The translations under genes and the position numbers were made by a program. DNA of 42,317 nt from an uncultured Lachnospiraceae bacterium (GTDB lineage: Bacteria > Bacillota > Clostridia > Lachnospirales > Lachnospiraceae): the NCBI GenBank assembly GCA_946414825.1, contig CAMKQB010000010.1, positions 1 to 42,317 of the forward strand, given 5' to 3'. Under the pieces are notes generated by a model, which had not been told where the DNA came from, did not search any database, and worked only from the letters and a program-made list of their open reading frames with translations. Positions within the stretch are counted from its first letter, which is position 1. Each line of letters begins with the position of its first letter. This document shows positions 16,535 through 24,207 of this stretch, one piece after another.

Positions 16535-16944
16535 TGTCCATCACTCCTCTCTAAACCTTTTTGATCTGTAATTTTTTCAGAATTCATCTGCTTCTTATAA
16601 CAATATCCGAAGCATGTTCCAGATTCATTTGCATAACAGCAAGGTTCATTATTGTTATGTGGACATCCGTTGATTTTTGACTTGTGGCGTAAACGACGCT
16701 GCTTATCAAATCTGCAATAACATTCAGCCTTACAATCTTTGTCGTTAAATAAAAAGCATTCCTTACAGTTATGTTTCTTCCTAAAGCTGTCGATTTTATC
16801 CTTTGCTATCCTTTCCTTGATTTCGAAGAGAAGTCTCTCAGTATCTTTTTTATTATTGATTTTCTTCTCTTTACCATAGGCGTAAAGGATCATGTCATTT
16901 AAACTATTAAAGTTCACTGAATAAACCTTTTTTCTACGACCCAT
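16531..16944 (-). CDS. Cysteine-rich protein of the partition operon
   Basis: This 137-residue basic protein has no hydrophobic segment. Residues about 58-125 contain some 13 Cys and several His in closely spaced pairs (HNCKEC, DKDCKAECYCRFD, GCPHNNNEPCCY, CFGYCYKK), suggesting two or three zinc sites. The N-terminus (MGRRKKVYSVNFNSLNDMIL) is basic and could contact DNA. ATG 16944 has GGAGGTG upstream; a longer frame from 16971 has no site of its own and overlaps the 22-aa ORF. The gene is the first substantial one of the operon, directly before parM, so an accessory segregation or regulatory job is plausible. I do not recognise the family. Confidence 0.68.
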   Translation of the reverse strand: MGRRKKVYSVNFNSLNDMILYAYGKEKKINNKKDTERLLFEIKERIAKDKIDSFRKKHNCKECFLFNDKDCKAECYCRFDKQRRLRHKSKINGCPHNNNEPCCYANESGTCFGYCYKKQMNSEKITDQKGLERSDGQ

Positions 16945-17002
16945 CAAGCCCACCTCCACCGGAGGCTCCATATAATCTGCCAGTTTCTACATATATACTC
17001 AT
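16934..17002 (-). CDS. Gly-rich 22-aa ORF with strong ribosome binding site
   Basis: ATG 17002 follows AAGGAGGAGTAGAG, the best ribosome binding site in this region. The peptide is MSIYVETGRLYGASGGGGLD plus GS. Its stop lies 9 nt inside the Cys-rich gene, whose own ribosome binding site falls within this ORF, so a coupling role is more likely than a functional peptide. Confidence 0.4.
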   Translation of the reverse strand: MSIYVETGRLYGASGGGGLDGS

Positions 17003-17041
17003 CTCTACTCCTCCTTTTTTTCTGGCCGGATTTAGTAGCTT

Positions 17042-17215
17042 TCACAGAACAGTACTAATTATTCTGTAAAGTACTATGTAGGTGTACAACGGTCTCTCAA
17101 CCACCTCATCGCCCTGTACACTTGGGAACTGCAGTAAGCCGATCCAGATGAATTTATATTCACCCTTTCGCTCACGACGCTCTTTATAAAAAAGAACTAT
17201 CTCCTCTACTGCCAT
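17042..17215 (-). CDS. Candidate 57-aa ORF in the leader
   Basis: ATG 17215 to TGA 17042 encodes a soluble-looking peptide starting MAVEEIVLFYKERRERKGEY, then FIWIGLLQFPSVQGDEVVER and a hydrophobic end. There is no ribosome binding site before the ATG. It is in the same frame as the upstream 26-codon ORF, separated only by one TAG and seven sense codons. It may be the 3' part of a broken longer gene or a coupled small gene. The composition looks coding, but the evidence is thin. Confidence 0.35.
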   Translation of the reverse strand: MAVEEIVLFYKERRERKGEYKFIWIGLLQFPSVQGDEVVERPLYTYIVLYRIISTVL

Positions 17216-17236
17216 TTCGAGGATGAGGATATTCTT

Positions 17237-17317
17237 CTATATCCTCTGTGGTTCATTATCTCCAAGCAATGCTGTTATTCCCTTTATCAGTTGGCTGTCC
17301 TGTTCCTCACCCTTCAT
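17237..17317 (-). CDS. Candidate 26-aa ORF in the leader
   Basis: ATG 17317 to TAG 17237 encodes MKGEEQDSQLIKGITALLGD plus six residues, which is amphipathic and protein-like. The frame stays open upstream of the ATG. There is no clear ribosome binding site. The TAG stop lies in the loop of the perfect hairpin 17225-17246, and the same frame continues as the 57-aa ORF. Confidence 0.25.
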   Translation of the reverse strand: MKGEEQDSQLIKGITALLGDNEPQRI

Positions 17318-17523
17318 CTTTCGATCCGTCAGGCTACTAATGTGGTAACAGTGACTGCTTCCCCTCCAGGCAGCACCCCAAAGTTTTCACTTGAACTGCA
17401 GCTGTGTTATTAAATTGTGTGATAATGGTACATCAGATTTACTGATTCGAGAAGTCTGTCACACTGCCAAATTTCAGCCTGTTTTGGGTGTTTTTCTATC
17501 TGTGACACTGATAGTTATAATTT

Positions 17524-17615
17524 AGGTTCCTCTTTGTGAACCTTTGTGTATATTATAGGTTCCTTTTTGTGAACTGTCAAGCATATTCAGAAAAAAGTTT
17601 CTCTTTTGTGAACCT
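17524..17615. promoter_or_regulatory. Three palindromic operators, AGGTTC-n8-GAACCT
   Basis: Copies lie at 17524-17543 (perfect AGGTTC/GAACCT arms), 17557-17574 and 17596-17615, each with the core CTTTTTGTGAAC or close to it. They lie at the start, in the spacer and upstream of the leftward promoter, and 104 bp before the XRE gene. This is the usual arrangement for a Cro/CI-type repressor controlling its element and itself; the cognate protein is inferred to be the XRE regulator. Confidence 0.8.
17552..17580 (-). promoter_or_regulatory. Consensus sigma-A promoter for the leftward element operon
   Basis: On the minus strand TTGACA (17580-17575) and TATAAT (17557-17552) are separated by exactly 17 nt. 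Both hexamers are perfect consensus. The spacer is occupied by an operator palindrome (17557-17574) and another covers the start region (17524-17543), so the promoter should be strong but tightly repressed. Confidence 0.88.
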
Positions 17616-17718
17616 TGTGATAGAATTGATATGGACTTAAGCGATATGACCAACAGATTAAGTTATATATAGAAACAGTGAGAAAAATAAACGAGAATCC
17701 AAGAAAAGAGGGATTATT

Positions 17719-18168
17719 ATGGACGAAATAAAGGAAAAACAGATAAGTAATGTTGCAAGACTCATGAAATACTATAGACAGGCTAAAAATATGTCCCAGG
17801 GGGATCTGGGGAAGGCTTCCGGCATTAATCTATCAACGATAAAAAAATATGAGACAGGTGTTAGAAACCCGAAGTATGAACAGCTGGAAAAAATAGCAGA
17901 TGCACTCGGAATAAGTGTAGATAACTTTTACGAGTCAGAGATTACTACTGTAGGAGAACTAATAACAATAATAAAAACTCTTGATGAACAGCTTAATATG
18001 AAAATTACTGCTGAAAAAGATGAAAATGGTGAATATATCCCTGATACTGTCAAAATAGCTTTTAAGGGAAAAGGGATAAATAATGCCCTAATAGAATACC
18101 TGAAATTAGATAAAGAATCAGATGATGAACTATTAAACCTGCTCACATCAGATAAGAAAATCAAGTAA
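17719..18168 (+). CDS. XRE-family repressor of the element
   Basis: The 149-residue product has a helix-turn-helix at residues 10-68 (VARLMKYYRQAKNMSQGDLG, then SGINLSTIKKYETGVRNPKY and LEKIADALGISVDNFY), the standard Cro/CI fold. The C-terminal half (TTVGELITIIKTLDEQLNMK, then VKIAFKGKGINNALIEYLKL) is a small oligomerisation-type domain without the Ser/Lys protease of LexA/CI, so SOS self-cleavage is not expected. GAGGGAT precedes ATG 17719. It is the only confident plus-strand gene and diverges from the partition/mobilisation operon across the three operators, so it is the likely master repressor of the element. Confidence 0.9.
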   Translation: MDEIKEKQISNVARLMKYYRQAKNMSQGDLGKASGINLSTIKKYETGVRNPKYEQLEKIADALGISVDNFYESEITTVGELITIIKTLDEQLNMKITAEKDENGEYIPDTVKIAFKGKGINNALIEYLKLDKESDDELLNLLTSDKKIK

Positions 18169-18207
18169 AATAGCCAATTATATACAAACCAATAAATAAT
18201 CTTGCAG

Positions 18208-18238
18208 AAAATCCACCTCCTCGAAAGGTGGATTTTTC
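18208..18238 (+). terminator. Intrinsic terminator after the XRE gene
   Basis: AAAATCCACCT pairs with AGGTGGATTTT (18208-18218/18226-18236) around a 7-nt loop, followed by T residues, 40 bp past the stop of the regulator. Confidence 0.88.
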
Positions 18239-18243
18239 CTTTA

Positions 18244-18453
18244 TTTATGCGGGTTCCGAGACTTTTAATAATTCAAAATTGTCACACTTTGTATCAGTTA
18301 ACATAATATCACCACATCAAAAGGGTGTAGTTTTTGCAGAAAATTCTGCATCGATTGTATCAGTAATTGTATCAGTAGACATAATATTGACGTTTATGTA
18401 AACTATTTTCAAAGTCAAAAAAATAAGGCTAAAAGCCCGCAAACCCGCATAAA
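18244..18453. repeat. Repeat-rich, gene-free stretch; candidate element end (attachment region)
   Basis: A perfect 12-bp inverted repeat TTTATGCGGGTT (18244-18255)/AACCCGCATAAA (18442-18453) brackets three direct repeats of TTGTATCAGTwr. Copies at 18289-18309 and 18367-18387 extend into nACATAATAT; the third is at 18355-18366. A palindrome TGCAGAA-AA-TTCTGCA lies at 18335-18350. Clustered short direct and inverted repeats between mobile and chromosomal genes resemble recombinase arm sites. No integrase, tRNA or duplicated core site is visible, so the exact junction is unknown. Confidence 0.5.
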
Positions 18454-18470
18454 CACTGAAGAAAGTAAAA

Positions 18471-18498
18471 GAGCGTGTCGGGGTAGACACGCTCTTTT
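18471..18498. terminator. Bidirectional terminator near the element/chromosome junction
   Basis: GAGCGTGTC (18471-18479) pairs perfectly with GACACGCTC (18486-18494), a 9-bp stem. It has T residues after it on the plus strand and T residues (from AAAA at 18467) on the minus strand. It would stop leftward ftsH readthrough as well as rightward transcription from the element. Confidence 0.8.
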
Positions 18499-18740
18499 GG
18501 AGAAGGTATTTTGTTACTTATGGGGTGTAGCAAAAAACTATATAATGTATTGGGGGGTTACAAGTATTATTATACTCATGCAATGTAAAAAGTGTTCACA
18601 AAAAATGGATTTAAATATTTTCTTTTTTGTATATATTTACCATCCGTCCTCGTAGAAGAAGCACATTTTGTGTATTTTAGCGATTTGAAGCCCCACCGAT
18701 TGTATATTTTATCTAAATGTAGCTATTGATCCACACGCTA
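18499..18740. other. Gene-free 240 bp downstream of ftsH
   Basis: No ORF with a ribosome binding site, no tRNA and no clear hairpin is visible. It is AT-rich, with one G-run (GGGGGG near 18553). It could contain the left part of the chromosomal attachment site. Confidence 0.4.
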
Positions 18741-20573
18741 CTAAGCAGTTTCAAAAAGTGTCTCGAATTCTGCTCCGGTCACCTTTTCCTTTTCAAGAAG
18801 AAGTTCAGCAGATTTATGCAGAATTTCCATATTCTCTTTAAGAATACGCTCAGCCTCGCTGTAGCAGTAATCTATAATCTTCTTAACCTCAGCATCAATC
18901 TTCGCGCCAACTTCCTCACTATAAGGTCTCTGGTGTCCTATTTCCTTACCGATAAAGACTTCTTCACCCTCGCCAGCTTCGTAGTTGATGAAGCCCAGTT
19001 CGTCCGAGAAGCCGTACTTCAGCACCATACTTCTGGCAACAGAGGAAGCCTGTTTGATATCTTGTGATGCACCAGTTGTAACATCGTCGAATATAAGCGC
19101 CTCAGCTATTCTACCACCCATCGAAACCTGGATATTCTGAAGCATCTTCGTCTTAGTCCAGAACATTTCATCCTTCTCAGGAAGTGGCATAGTATAACCG
19201 CCTGCTCCAGAGCCATTTGGAATAATGGAAATGGTATACACCGACTCCATTTCACTAAGCAGGTGGAATAGTATCGCATGACCTGACTCGTGATAAGCCG
19301 CAATCTTGCGGTCCTTCTCAGAAACAACCTTGGATCTCTTTTCAGTTCCAATACCTATCTTAACGAAGGCATCGTCAACGTCCTTCTTAGTTACATATTT
19401 TCTCTCATCTCTAGCCGCCTTGATGGCCGCCTCATTCATCAGATTCTCCAGATCAGCGCCTGAGAATCCTGCTGTTGTTCTAGCAATCTCCTCAAGATTT
19501 ACGTCATCTCCAAGAGGCTTATTCTTCACATGTACCTTGAGAATCTCTTCTCGACCCTTAACATCAGGGCGTCCAACCATAACTCTTCTATCAAATCTAC
19601 CCGGTCTAAGTATCGCATTATCAAGTATATCCACGCGGTTTGTAGCCGCCATTACGATTATTCCCTCGTTCTCAGCGAAACCGTCCATCTCAACCAGCAG
19701 CTGGTTAAGTGTCTGCTCTCTCTCATCGTGTCCGCCACCAAGACCTGAACCTCTATGTCTAGCAACTGCATCGATCTCGTCGATAAATACTATACAAGGG
19801 CTGTTTGCCTTAGCCTCAGCGAAAAGATCTCTTACTCTGGCTGCACCAACACCAACGAACATTTCCACGAAATCAGAACCTGATATAGAGAAGAATGGAA
19901 CATCAGCCTCACCCGAAACCGCCTTAGCCAGAAGGGTTTTACCAGTTCCTGGAGGTCCCTCCAGAATGATACCCTTCGGTATACGCGCACCGATTTCTGT
20001 ATATTTAGCTGGATCCTTAAGGAAGTCAACCACTTCAGCAAGCTCTTCCTTCTCTTCTTCCAATCCTGCAACATCTGCAAATGATATACCAGTCTTCTTG
20101 TCGAGCTTAGCTCTGCTCTTTCCGAAGTTGGCCAGCCCGCCAGTTCCACCGACTCCACCTGCCGCTGAGACTCTCGCAGACATGATCATTATAAATACTG
20201 CAAAAAGCACTGTGATGTAAATGTATGGCGCAAGCCTCTCTATCAGGCCTGGTCTATCAACATCATGAAGGGAATAAACCAGATCCTTCCCCTTCACTAT
20301 TTTAAGTGTATCAGAAACATCTGGGGTGTAATACTTAACACGACCTTCCTTCAGTTCTACATCAACTGTACCTGTAGGAACCTCCGCATTCTGATATATT
20401 TCCACCGATTCAACTTGTCCCTGTCTGACATTCTCTTCCAGTGTAGCATCTGTGTAGCTCTCATTTACATTTGCCGGTCTATACATCATTACGTATATTC
20501 CTACAAATACAACCAGAACTATAAAATATACAAGCAGCAGCCCGCCTGGACCCACTTTTCTTTTATTCTCCAA
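18741..20573 (-). CDS. ftsH: ATP-dependent zinc metalloprotease FtsH
   Basis: The product has 610 residues, normal for FtsH. Two N-terminal membrane spans (residues 11-30 and 115-133) flank an extracytoplasmic domain. The AAA module has Walker A GPPGTGKT near 206, Walker [10 protein letters not shown] near 262 and the second region of homology with RPGRFDRR. The protease part has the zinc motif HESGH near residue 430 and the third ligand in the [10 protein letters not shown] region. It degrades misfolded and regulatory membrane and cytosolic proteins. The start is TTG 20573, with AAAGGAG 7 nt before it; the next Met lies inside the first membrane span. It begins one base after the tilS stop, so the two are cotranscribed. 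It is the last chromosomal gene before the mobile element. Confidence 0.97.
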   Translation of the reverse strand: MENKRKVGPGGLLLVYFIVLVVFVGIYVMMYRPANVNESYTDATLEENVRQGQVESVEIYQNAEVPTGTVDVELKEGRVKYYTPDVSDTLKIVKGKDLVYSLHDVDRPGLIERLAPYIYITVLFAVFIMIMSARVSAAGGVGGTGGLANFGKSRAKLDKKTGISFADVAGLEEEKEELAEVVDFLKDPAKYTEIGARIPKGIILEGPPGTGKTLLAKAVSGEADVPFFSISGSDFVEMFVGVGAARVRDLFAEAKANSPCIVFIDEIDAVARHRGSGLGGGHDEREQTLNQLLVEMDGFAENEGIIVMAATNRVDILDNAILRPGRFDRRVMVGRPDVKGREEILKVHVKNKPLGDDVNLEEIARTTAGFSGADLENLMNEAAIKAARDERKYVTKKDVDDAFVKIGIGTEKRSKVVSEKDRKIAAYHESGHAILFHLLSEMESVYTISIIPNGSGAGGYTMPLPEKDEMFWTKTKMLQNIQVSMGGRIAEALIFDDVTTGASQDIKQASSVARSMVLKYGFSDELGFINYEAGEGEEVFIGKEIGHQRPYSEEVGAKIDAEVKKIIDYCYSEAERILKENMEILHKSAELLLEKEKVTGAEFETLFETA

Positions 20574-20574
20574 T

Positions 20575-21972
20575 TTAATTCTCCTTTATATCTTCCGCGA
20601 CGTAGTCGATTCGCAGCACTCGCTTCGTTTCGCTAGTCACTTTATATCTCTCACTTAATCTAAAACCTACTATCCAGACTATTTCATCGCCGTCCGCAAC
20701 CACAGGAACGCTTCCTCTCTTGCTTCGCTCGACCTTTTCACCCGTAAAGTATCGGCTCAGCTTCTTCCTTCCGCCCTCAGAACTGATCACTATGTAGTCA
20801 TCCGGTTGAGGCAGTCGCAGACACAGCGCATTTTTTATTTTATCATAATCAATCATTTTAGTATATTCTTTTTTGGAGATAGAAATGTCATCATCGTAGT
20901 TAAACACTTCCGTCTCAATTTTGCCAACAACGCTGCGTTCTTCCTCTGAATCAGCATCCTTCTTCCGAATAACGATTCTATCATATACGCGTTCTGCCAC
21001 CATTTCATATGGAAGATCCACGCACTTTCCAGACTCCATATCTCCAAGGGATATGATCTGCTGCAAATGTTCCCTTGTTATATCTTTACGCCTTCCGCAA
21101 ACCTTTTCCATAACACCAAGGACAAGCTCACCCTGAGCCAGTGAGCTGAGAGTCTTCATAGCTTCTATATTAATCTCCTTATCATCTGATAAGTTTATCC
21201 TCTGGTAATAATCTCTTTCGACTTCCTTTTTGATATCACCCCCAAGTGAATTAGCATCCATCGCAACATTTACAAGATGCTCCGAAACCCCTTCATTTAT
21301 CTCCTTCAGCGCCGGGAGAATGGAAAGCCTGATCTTATTTCTGGCATATTCCGTTTCGAGGTTTGTTGAGTCTGTGATGTAGCCTTGACCTATTTCCTTA
21401 AGGTACTCCTCTATCTCATTTCTCGAGGTCATGAGAAGTGGTCTGATTATATGTCCACGCACCGGCTTGATTCCGGCAAGTCCCAGTAGCGAGCTTCCAC
21501 GCACCAAATTGTAAAGAACTGTTTCAGCGAGGTCATCCTTATTATGAGCCACAGCTATCCTTACCCCATCATCCTCTAACCTAACCTCTGATTTTACGAA
21601 AGCCTTAGCAACCTCTTCAAAACACTGGTATCTATAAATCCTACCGGCCTCTTCCTCCGTCAAATGCATCTCCGCCGCCATCTGTGGAATATCCTTCTTA
21701 TATACTCTAAATTCCACATTCAACTTCTCACACAGACTTTTAACGAATTTCTCGTCTCTATCTGCTTCTGCGCCTCTTATCATATGATTGATGTGAACCG
21801 CTTTTATAGTAAGTCCCTGATAGCCCGGGTAATTATCCCTGATACTTACGAGCACACAGAGAAGAGCAACAGAATCAGCCCCACCTGATACGCCAACTAC
21901 TACGGCATTTCCAGGACGGAGCATCGAATTCTCACGAACATATTCTATTATCTGTCTTTCGAACTTAACCAC
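20575..21972 (-). CDS. tilS: tRNA(Ile)-lysidine synthase TilS
   Basis: The 465-residue product has the PP-loop N-ATPase signature VVVGVSGGADSVALL near residue 25, the conserved HINHMIRGAEADRDEKFV and AHNKDDLAETVLYNLVRGSS motifs, and the C-terminal TilS domain (LRLPQPDDYIVISSEGGRKK, then RYFTGEKVERSKRGSVPVVA and IVWIVGFRLSERYKV). It converts the wobble C34 of tRNA-Ile(CAU) to lysidine and is essential. The start is probably GTG 21972, with only a weak purine stretch upstream; an internal start is possible. It is preceded by the divIC terminator at 22019-22052 and coupled to ftsH downstream. The hprT gene, usually between tilS and ftsH in Firmicutes, is missing here. Confidence 0.95.
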   Translation of the reverse strand: MVKFERQIIEYVRENSMLRPGNAVVVGVSGGADSVALLCVLVSIRDNYPGYQGLTIKAVHINHMIRGAEADRDEKFVKSLCEKLNVEFRVYKKDIPQMAAEMHLTEEEAGRIYRYQCFEEVAKAFVKSEVRLEDDGVRIAVAHNKDDLAETVLYNLVRGSSLLGLAGIKPVRGHIIRPLLMTSRNEIEEYLKEIGQGYITDSTNLETEYARNKIRLSILPALKEINEGVSEHLVNVAMDANSLGGDIKKEVERDYYQRINLSDDKEINIEAMKTLSSLAQGELVLGVMEKVCGRRKDITREHLQQIISLGDMESGKCVDLPYEMVAERVYDRIVIRKKDADSEEERSVVGKIETEVFNYDDDISISKKEYTKMIDYDKIKNALCLRLPQPDDYIVISSEGGRKKLSRYFTGEKVERSKRGSVPVVADGDEIVWIVGFRLSERYKVTSETKRVLRIDYVAEDIKEN

Positions 21973-22018
21973 TCTATTTTCTTATTCTTTCTATACTTAT
22001 CTAACCTATAAAATAATA

Positions 22019-22052
22019 GTAGCAGCTAATAGATATCTCCATCAACTGCTAC
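22019..22052 (-). terminator. Putative terminator after the divIC-like gene
   Basis: GTAGCAG (22052-22046 on the minus strand) pairs with CTGCTAC (22025-22019) across a long loop and is followed by TATTATTTT. It lies directly after the stop codon at 22054. Confidence 0.55.
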
Positions 22053-22053
22053 A

Positions 22054-22368
22054 CTAATCATCCTTTTCTTTGGGCTTTATAAGTATCTCGTCAGAATTTA
22101 CAAGTCCTAACTTATTCTTTGCCTCATCCTCGATATACTTCTTGGTCTTCATGTACTTCTCGCGTTCCTCGAGTTCCGCCGACTTGTTGGTCGCATCCTC
22201 TAGCTGTTGTTCTAGCTGAGCCTGTGTAACAGATAATTCCTTACTTCTCTGATGAAGCGATATACTTCTTACACTGCTGGCTATTATGATGGTAATTACA
22301 ACCAAGAAAACTAGAATAAGTCCAACGTTAGATTGTCTATTCGATTGTCTAACCCTTACTTCTTGCAT
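22054..22368 (-). CDS. divIC: DivIC/FtsB-like septum formation initiator
   Basis: This 104-residue protein has a basic N-terminus (MQEVRVRQSNRQSNVG), one membrane span (LILVFLVVITIIIASSV), a coiled coil of about 45 residues (ELSVTQAQLEQQLEDATNKS) and a short C-terminal part with YIEDEAKNKLGLVNSDEILI. That layout and the KLGLV motif are typical of DivIC/FtsB, which bridges FtsL and the divisome at the septum. ATG 22368 has GGAGAGG 8 nt before it; a frame from 22398 adds residues without a site. In spore formers yabP and yabQ lie between rqcP and divIC; here the 90-bp gap leaves no room for them. Confidence 0.9.
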   Translation of the reverse strand: MQEVRVRQSNRQSNVGLILVFLVVITIIIASSVRSISLHQRSKELSVTQAQLEQQLEDATNKSAELEEREKYMKTKKYIEDEAKNKLGLVNSDEILIKPKEKDD

Positions 22369-22461
22369 CCCATTATCCTCTCCGAGATATAAAACCACTT
22401 TTATAGTATAAATTATGTTAACATAATGTGCAAGTATTTTCTTTAAAAAAGAACGGAAATG

Positions 22462-22701
22462 CTATATTAATTCAAACATATCAGCCGCTTCGTCCTTCTT
22501 CACGGTCTCTGCAACCTTAAGAACCCTAGCCTTTACGTTCTTATTTCCAAATGTAATCTCAATCTCGTCGCCTGCCTTAACATCATATGATGCCCTGGCA
22601 ACCTTACCATTTACTGACACTCTGCCTGCGTCACATGCCTCATTGGCAACTGTACGTCTCTTTATCAGACGTGACACCTTCAAATATTTATCTAATCTCA
22701 C
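22462..22701 (-). CDS. rqcP: RqcP-like S4 domain RNA-binding protein
   Basis: The S4 domain fills most of this 79-residue protein: VRLDKYLKVSRLIKRRTVAN, then EACDAGRVSVNGKVARASYD and VKAGDEIEITFGNKNVKARV. This is the Hsp15/RqcP (YabO) pattern; RqcP stabilises P-site tRNA during alanine tailing in ribosome quality control. I place the start at GTG 22701, which gives the family-typical VRLDKYLK N-terminus. The longer frame to 22773 would include the hup terminator (22766-22790). The ribosome binding site is moderate (AAGGA about 11 nt upstream). Its place next to hup and divIC matches the conserved Firmicutes order. Confidence 0.88.
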   Translation of the reverse strand: MRLDKYLKVSRLIKRRTVANEACDAGRVSVNGKVARASYDVKAGDEIEITFGNKNVKARVLKVAETVKKDEAADMFELI

Positions 22702-22765
22702 CTGTCCTAGTATCCTTTTCCTATGATATTTCACTTTAACAAGCCAAAACTCTCTATAAAACGAA

Positions 22766-22790
22766 ACTGCCACGAACTAGTCGTGGCAGT
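22766..22790 (-). terminator. Intrinsic terminator of hup
   Basis: A perfect 10-bp inverted repeat ACTGCCACGA/TCGTGGCAGT with a 5-nt loop, followed on the minus strand by TTTCGTTTT, lies 24 bp past the hup stop. Confidence 0.88.
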
Positions 22791-22813
22791 AACATTATAT
22801 AAGTTATGACTAA

Positions 22814-23086
22814 TTAGTTAAGAGCATCCTTGAATGCCTTACCAGCCTTGAACTTAGGTGTCTTTGAAGCCTTAATCTTAAGCTTCTCACCTGTTCTTGG
22901 GTTATGACCTGTTCTAGCAGCTGTCTTCTTAACTTCGAAAGTACCGAATCCAACAAGCTGAACCTTGTCACCCTTCTTAAGTGCCTTCTCAACTGTCTCG
23001 ATGAAAGCCTTAAGTGCTCTCTCTGAATCAGCCTTTGAAAGATCTGTCTTCTCAGCAATTGCTGCTACAAGCTCTGTCTTGTTCAT
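22814..23086 (-). CDS. hup: HU-family DNA-binding protein
   Basis: The product is a complete 90-residue [22 protein letters not shown] at the N-terminus, the core [20 protein letters not shown], the DNA-binding arm [20 protein letters not shown] and the final helix [10 protein letters not shown]. It is a homodimeric nucleoid protein that bends DNA. The ribosome binding site TAGGAGGA precedes ATG 23086. The gene has its own promoter (23164-23191) and terminator, consistent with strong single-gene expression. The codon choice is strongly biased (repeated AAG, GCT and CTT), as expected for an abundant protein. Confidence 0.97.
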   Translation of the reverse strand: MNKTELVAAIAEKTDLSKADSERALKAFIETVEKALKKGDKVQLVGFGTFEVKKTAARTGHNPRTGEKLKIKASKTPKFKAGKAFKDALN

Positions 23087-23163
23087 GTTAGAAATCCTCC
23101 TAAAATATAACTTATAATTTTGCTATTCTAGCCCCCTGATATCGAACTAAAACGCTCTATTAA

Positions 23164-23191
23164 ATTATACGTTTTCTGTATTAAAAGTCAA
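23164..23191 (-). promoter_or_regulatory. Promoter of hup
   Basis: The minus strand has TTGACT (23191-23186), a 16-nt spacer and TATAAT (23169-23164), about 75 bp before the hup start codon. The upstream stretch to 23235 is AT-rich, which could act as an UP element. Confidence 0.75.
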
Positions 23192-23275
23192 GGGAATAAT
23201 GGCATTTTTGTAATAATTTTGTCATATTTTTCGTTATGTAAAACGCATTCTGGAGTTATGTAAAACAAAAACTCC

Positions 23276-24163
23276 TTAATTCTCAATTTCAACGTAATAT
23301 TCGGCTGAAAAAGTCTCTCCTGGGGCCAGTGAATTGTTATATTCTCTGGCTGTAATATCCCCCTCAAAGGTCTCCTTATCGGCTCTTCCGAACCATGGCT
23401 CTATGCAAACGAATGGAGCTCCCTTTCCTGCTGGTGACCAGAGGCCAAAAAGAGGAGCATCAAAGCCAACGGAAATGTATGACATACCATCAGGAGTACA
23501 TAGAGTAACCTTATTAACCTGTGAATTCTCGAAGATAAGAGCATCCTTATCGAACATGTGTTCATCTATGGGAATGAGTCCACCATCGTTTTTTAAGACA
23601 TTTCCCTCTGACTCAACAAGTCCATTGGAGTTAAGTAGTGAATACACCAGGTCCTTATCTGTATCGAAGTTTAGGAAGTAATCCTTCTGGCTGCCGCCCT
23701 TCTTCTTAAGTGGACACATGAATGCCGGATGTCCGCCAATCTGGAAGTTGATAGTCTTGTCATCAGTATTGATCACGCGCCATATAGTCTTCAGCTTATA
23801 TCTATCCAGGATGTATTCTATCTCAAGTGCAAACTTGTAAGGATATCTGGAAAGTGTATCCTCATCACTCTCAAGTCTGAAAATAATTCTCTTGCCGTCG
23901 GCCTGCTTAACCATCTTGAAATCAAGATCTCTTGCAAAACCATGCTGTGACATATAATAGTCCTGTCCATCTACAGTAACTCTGCCATTCTTCAGACTTC
24001 CAACTATAGGAAAAAGCACTGGTGCGCTTCTCTTCCAATATCTCTCATCTGCATTCCAGAGATACTCATTTCCATTTTCTTTGGAAAAGATACTAGACAC
24101 TTCAGCGCCTAACTGGTTGATGGTTACTTTCAGGTTCATATTCTCAAGATAAAACTTCTGCAT
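23276..24163 (-). CDS. Aldose 1-epimerase family protein (LacX-like)
   Basis: The 295-residue product spans the whole galactose-mutarotase fold. Recognisable motifs are SAPVLFPIVGSLKNGRVTVD near residue 45, SQHGFARDLDF near 75 (substrate His), FQIGGHPAFMCPL near 145 (catalytic His region) and FVCIEPWFGRADKETFEGD near 255 (catalytic Glu). This is the LacX/YeaD-like branch rather than GalM. It should interconvert anomers of a sugar or sugar phosphate in the cytosol; the substrate is not evident. It lies 44 bp downstream of the alpha/beta hydrolase gene. A pair of GTTATGTAAAAC direct repeats (23233, 23255) follows its stop. Confidence 0.88.
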   Translation of the reverse strand: MQKFYLENMNLKVTINQLGAEVSSIFSKENGNEYLWNADERYWKRSAPVLFPIVGSLKNGRVTVDGQDYYMSQHGFARDLDFKMVKQADGKRIIFRLESDEDTLSRYPYKFALEIEYILDRYKLKTIWRVINTDDKTINFQIGGHPAFMCPLKKKGGSQKDYFLNFDTDKDLVYSLLNSNGLVESEGNVLKNDGGLIPIDEHMFDKDALIFENSQVNKVTLCTPDGMSYISVGFDAPLFGLWSPAGKGAPFVCIEPWFGRADKETFEGDITAREYNNSLAPGETFSAEYYVEIEN

Positions 24164-24207
24164 TTCTTTCTCCTTATATAGAATCCCTTTATAAATGGGA
24201 TAATAAA

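Larger units (their letters stand above)
17003..17545 (-). other. Long leader of the partition operon
   Basis: About 540 nt separate the promoter at 17552-17580 from the first gene with a ribosome binding site. The stretch is less AT-rich than its surroundings and has several hairpins: 17225-17246 (GAGGATAT/ATATCCTC, perfect 8 bp), 17496-17514 (CTATC/GATAG), and a GC-rich part near 17360-17385. Two short frames lie in it (17237-17317 and 17042-17215). It could be a structured regulatory RNA, a centromere (parC) for the ParR-like protein, or both. No known riboswitch is recognised. Confidence 0.5.

Noticed and set aside
17237-17239. Recoding (readthrough or pyrrolysine) at the in-frame TAG
   Set aside because: There is no supporting context beyond the hairpin, no methylamine genes, and the flanking frames have no ribosome binding site. 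A decayed or split small gene is simpler.
18240-18740. tRNA gene as integration target
   Set aside because: No cloverleaf, T-loop (GGTTCRAnYCC) or 3' CCA pattern is seen on either strand. A GGGTTCCGAGACT piece at 18251 resembles a T-arm by chance, but the partner stems are missing.
19306-20220. 304-codon plus-strand open frame opposite ftsH
   Set aside because: It is the antisense shadow of a highly conserved ftsH. The translation is Ser/Thr-rich without any motif, and there is no ribosome binding site.
22702-22773. N-terminal extension of the rqcP-like gene
   Set aside because: The extra codons lie in the hup terminator region and do not match the family start; the family begins at VRLDKYLK.
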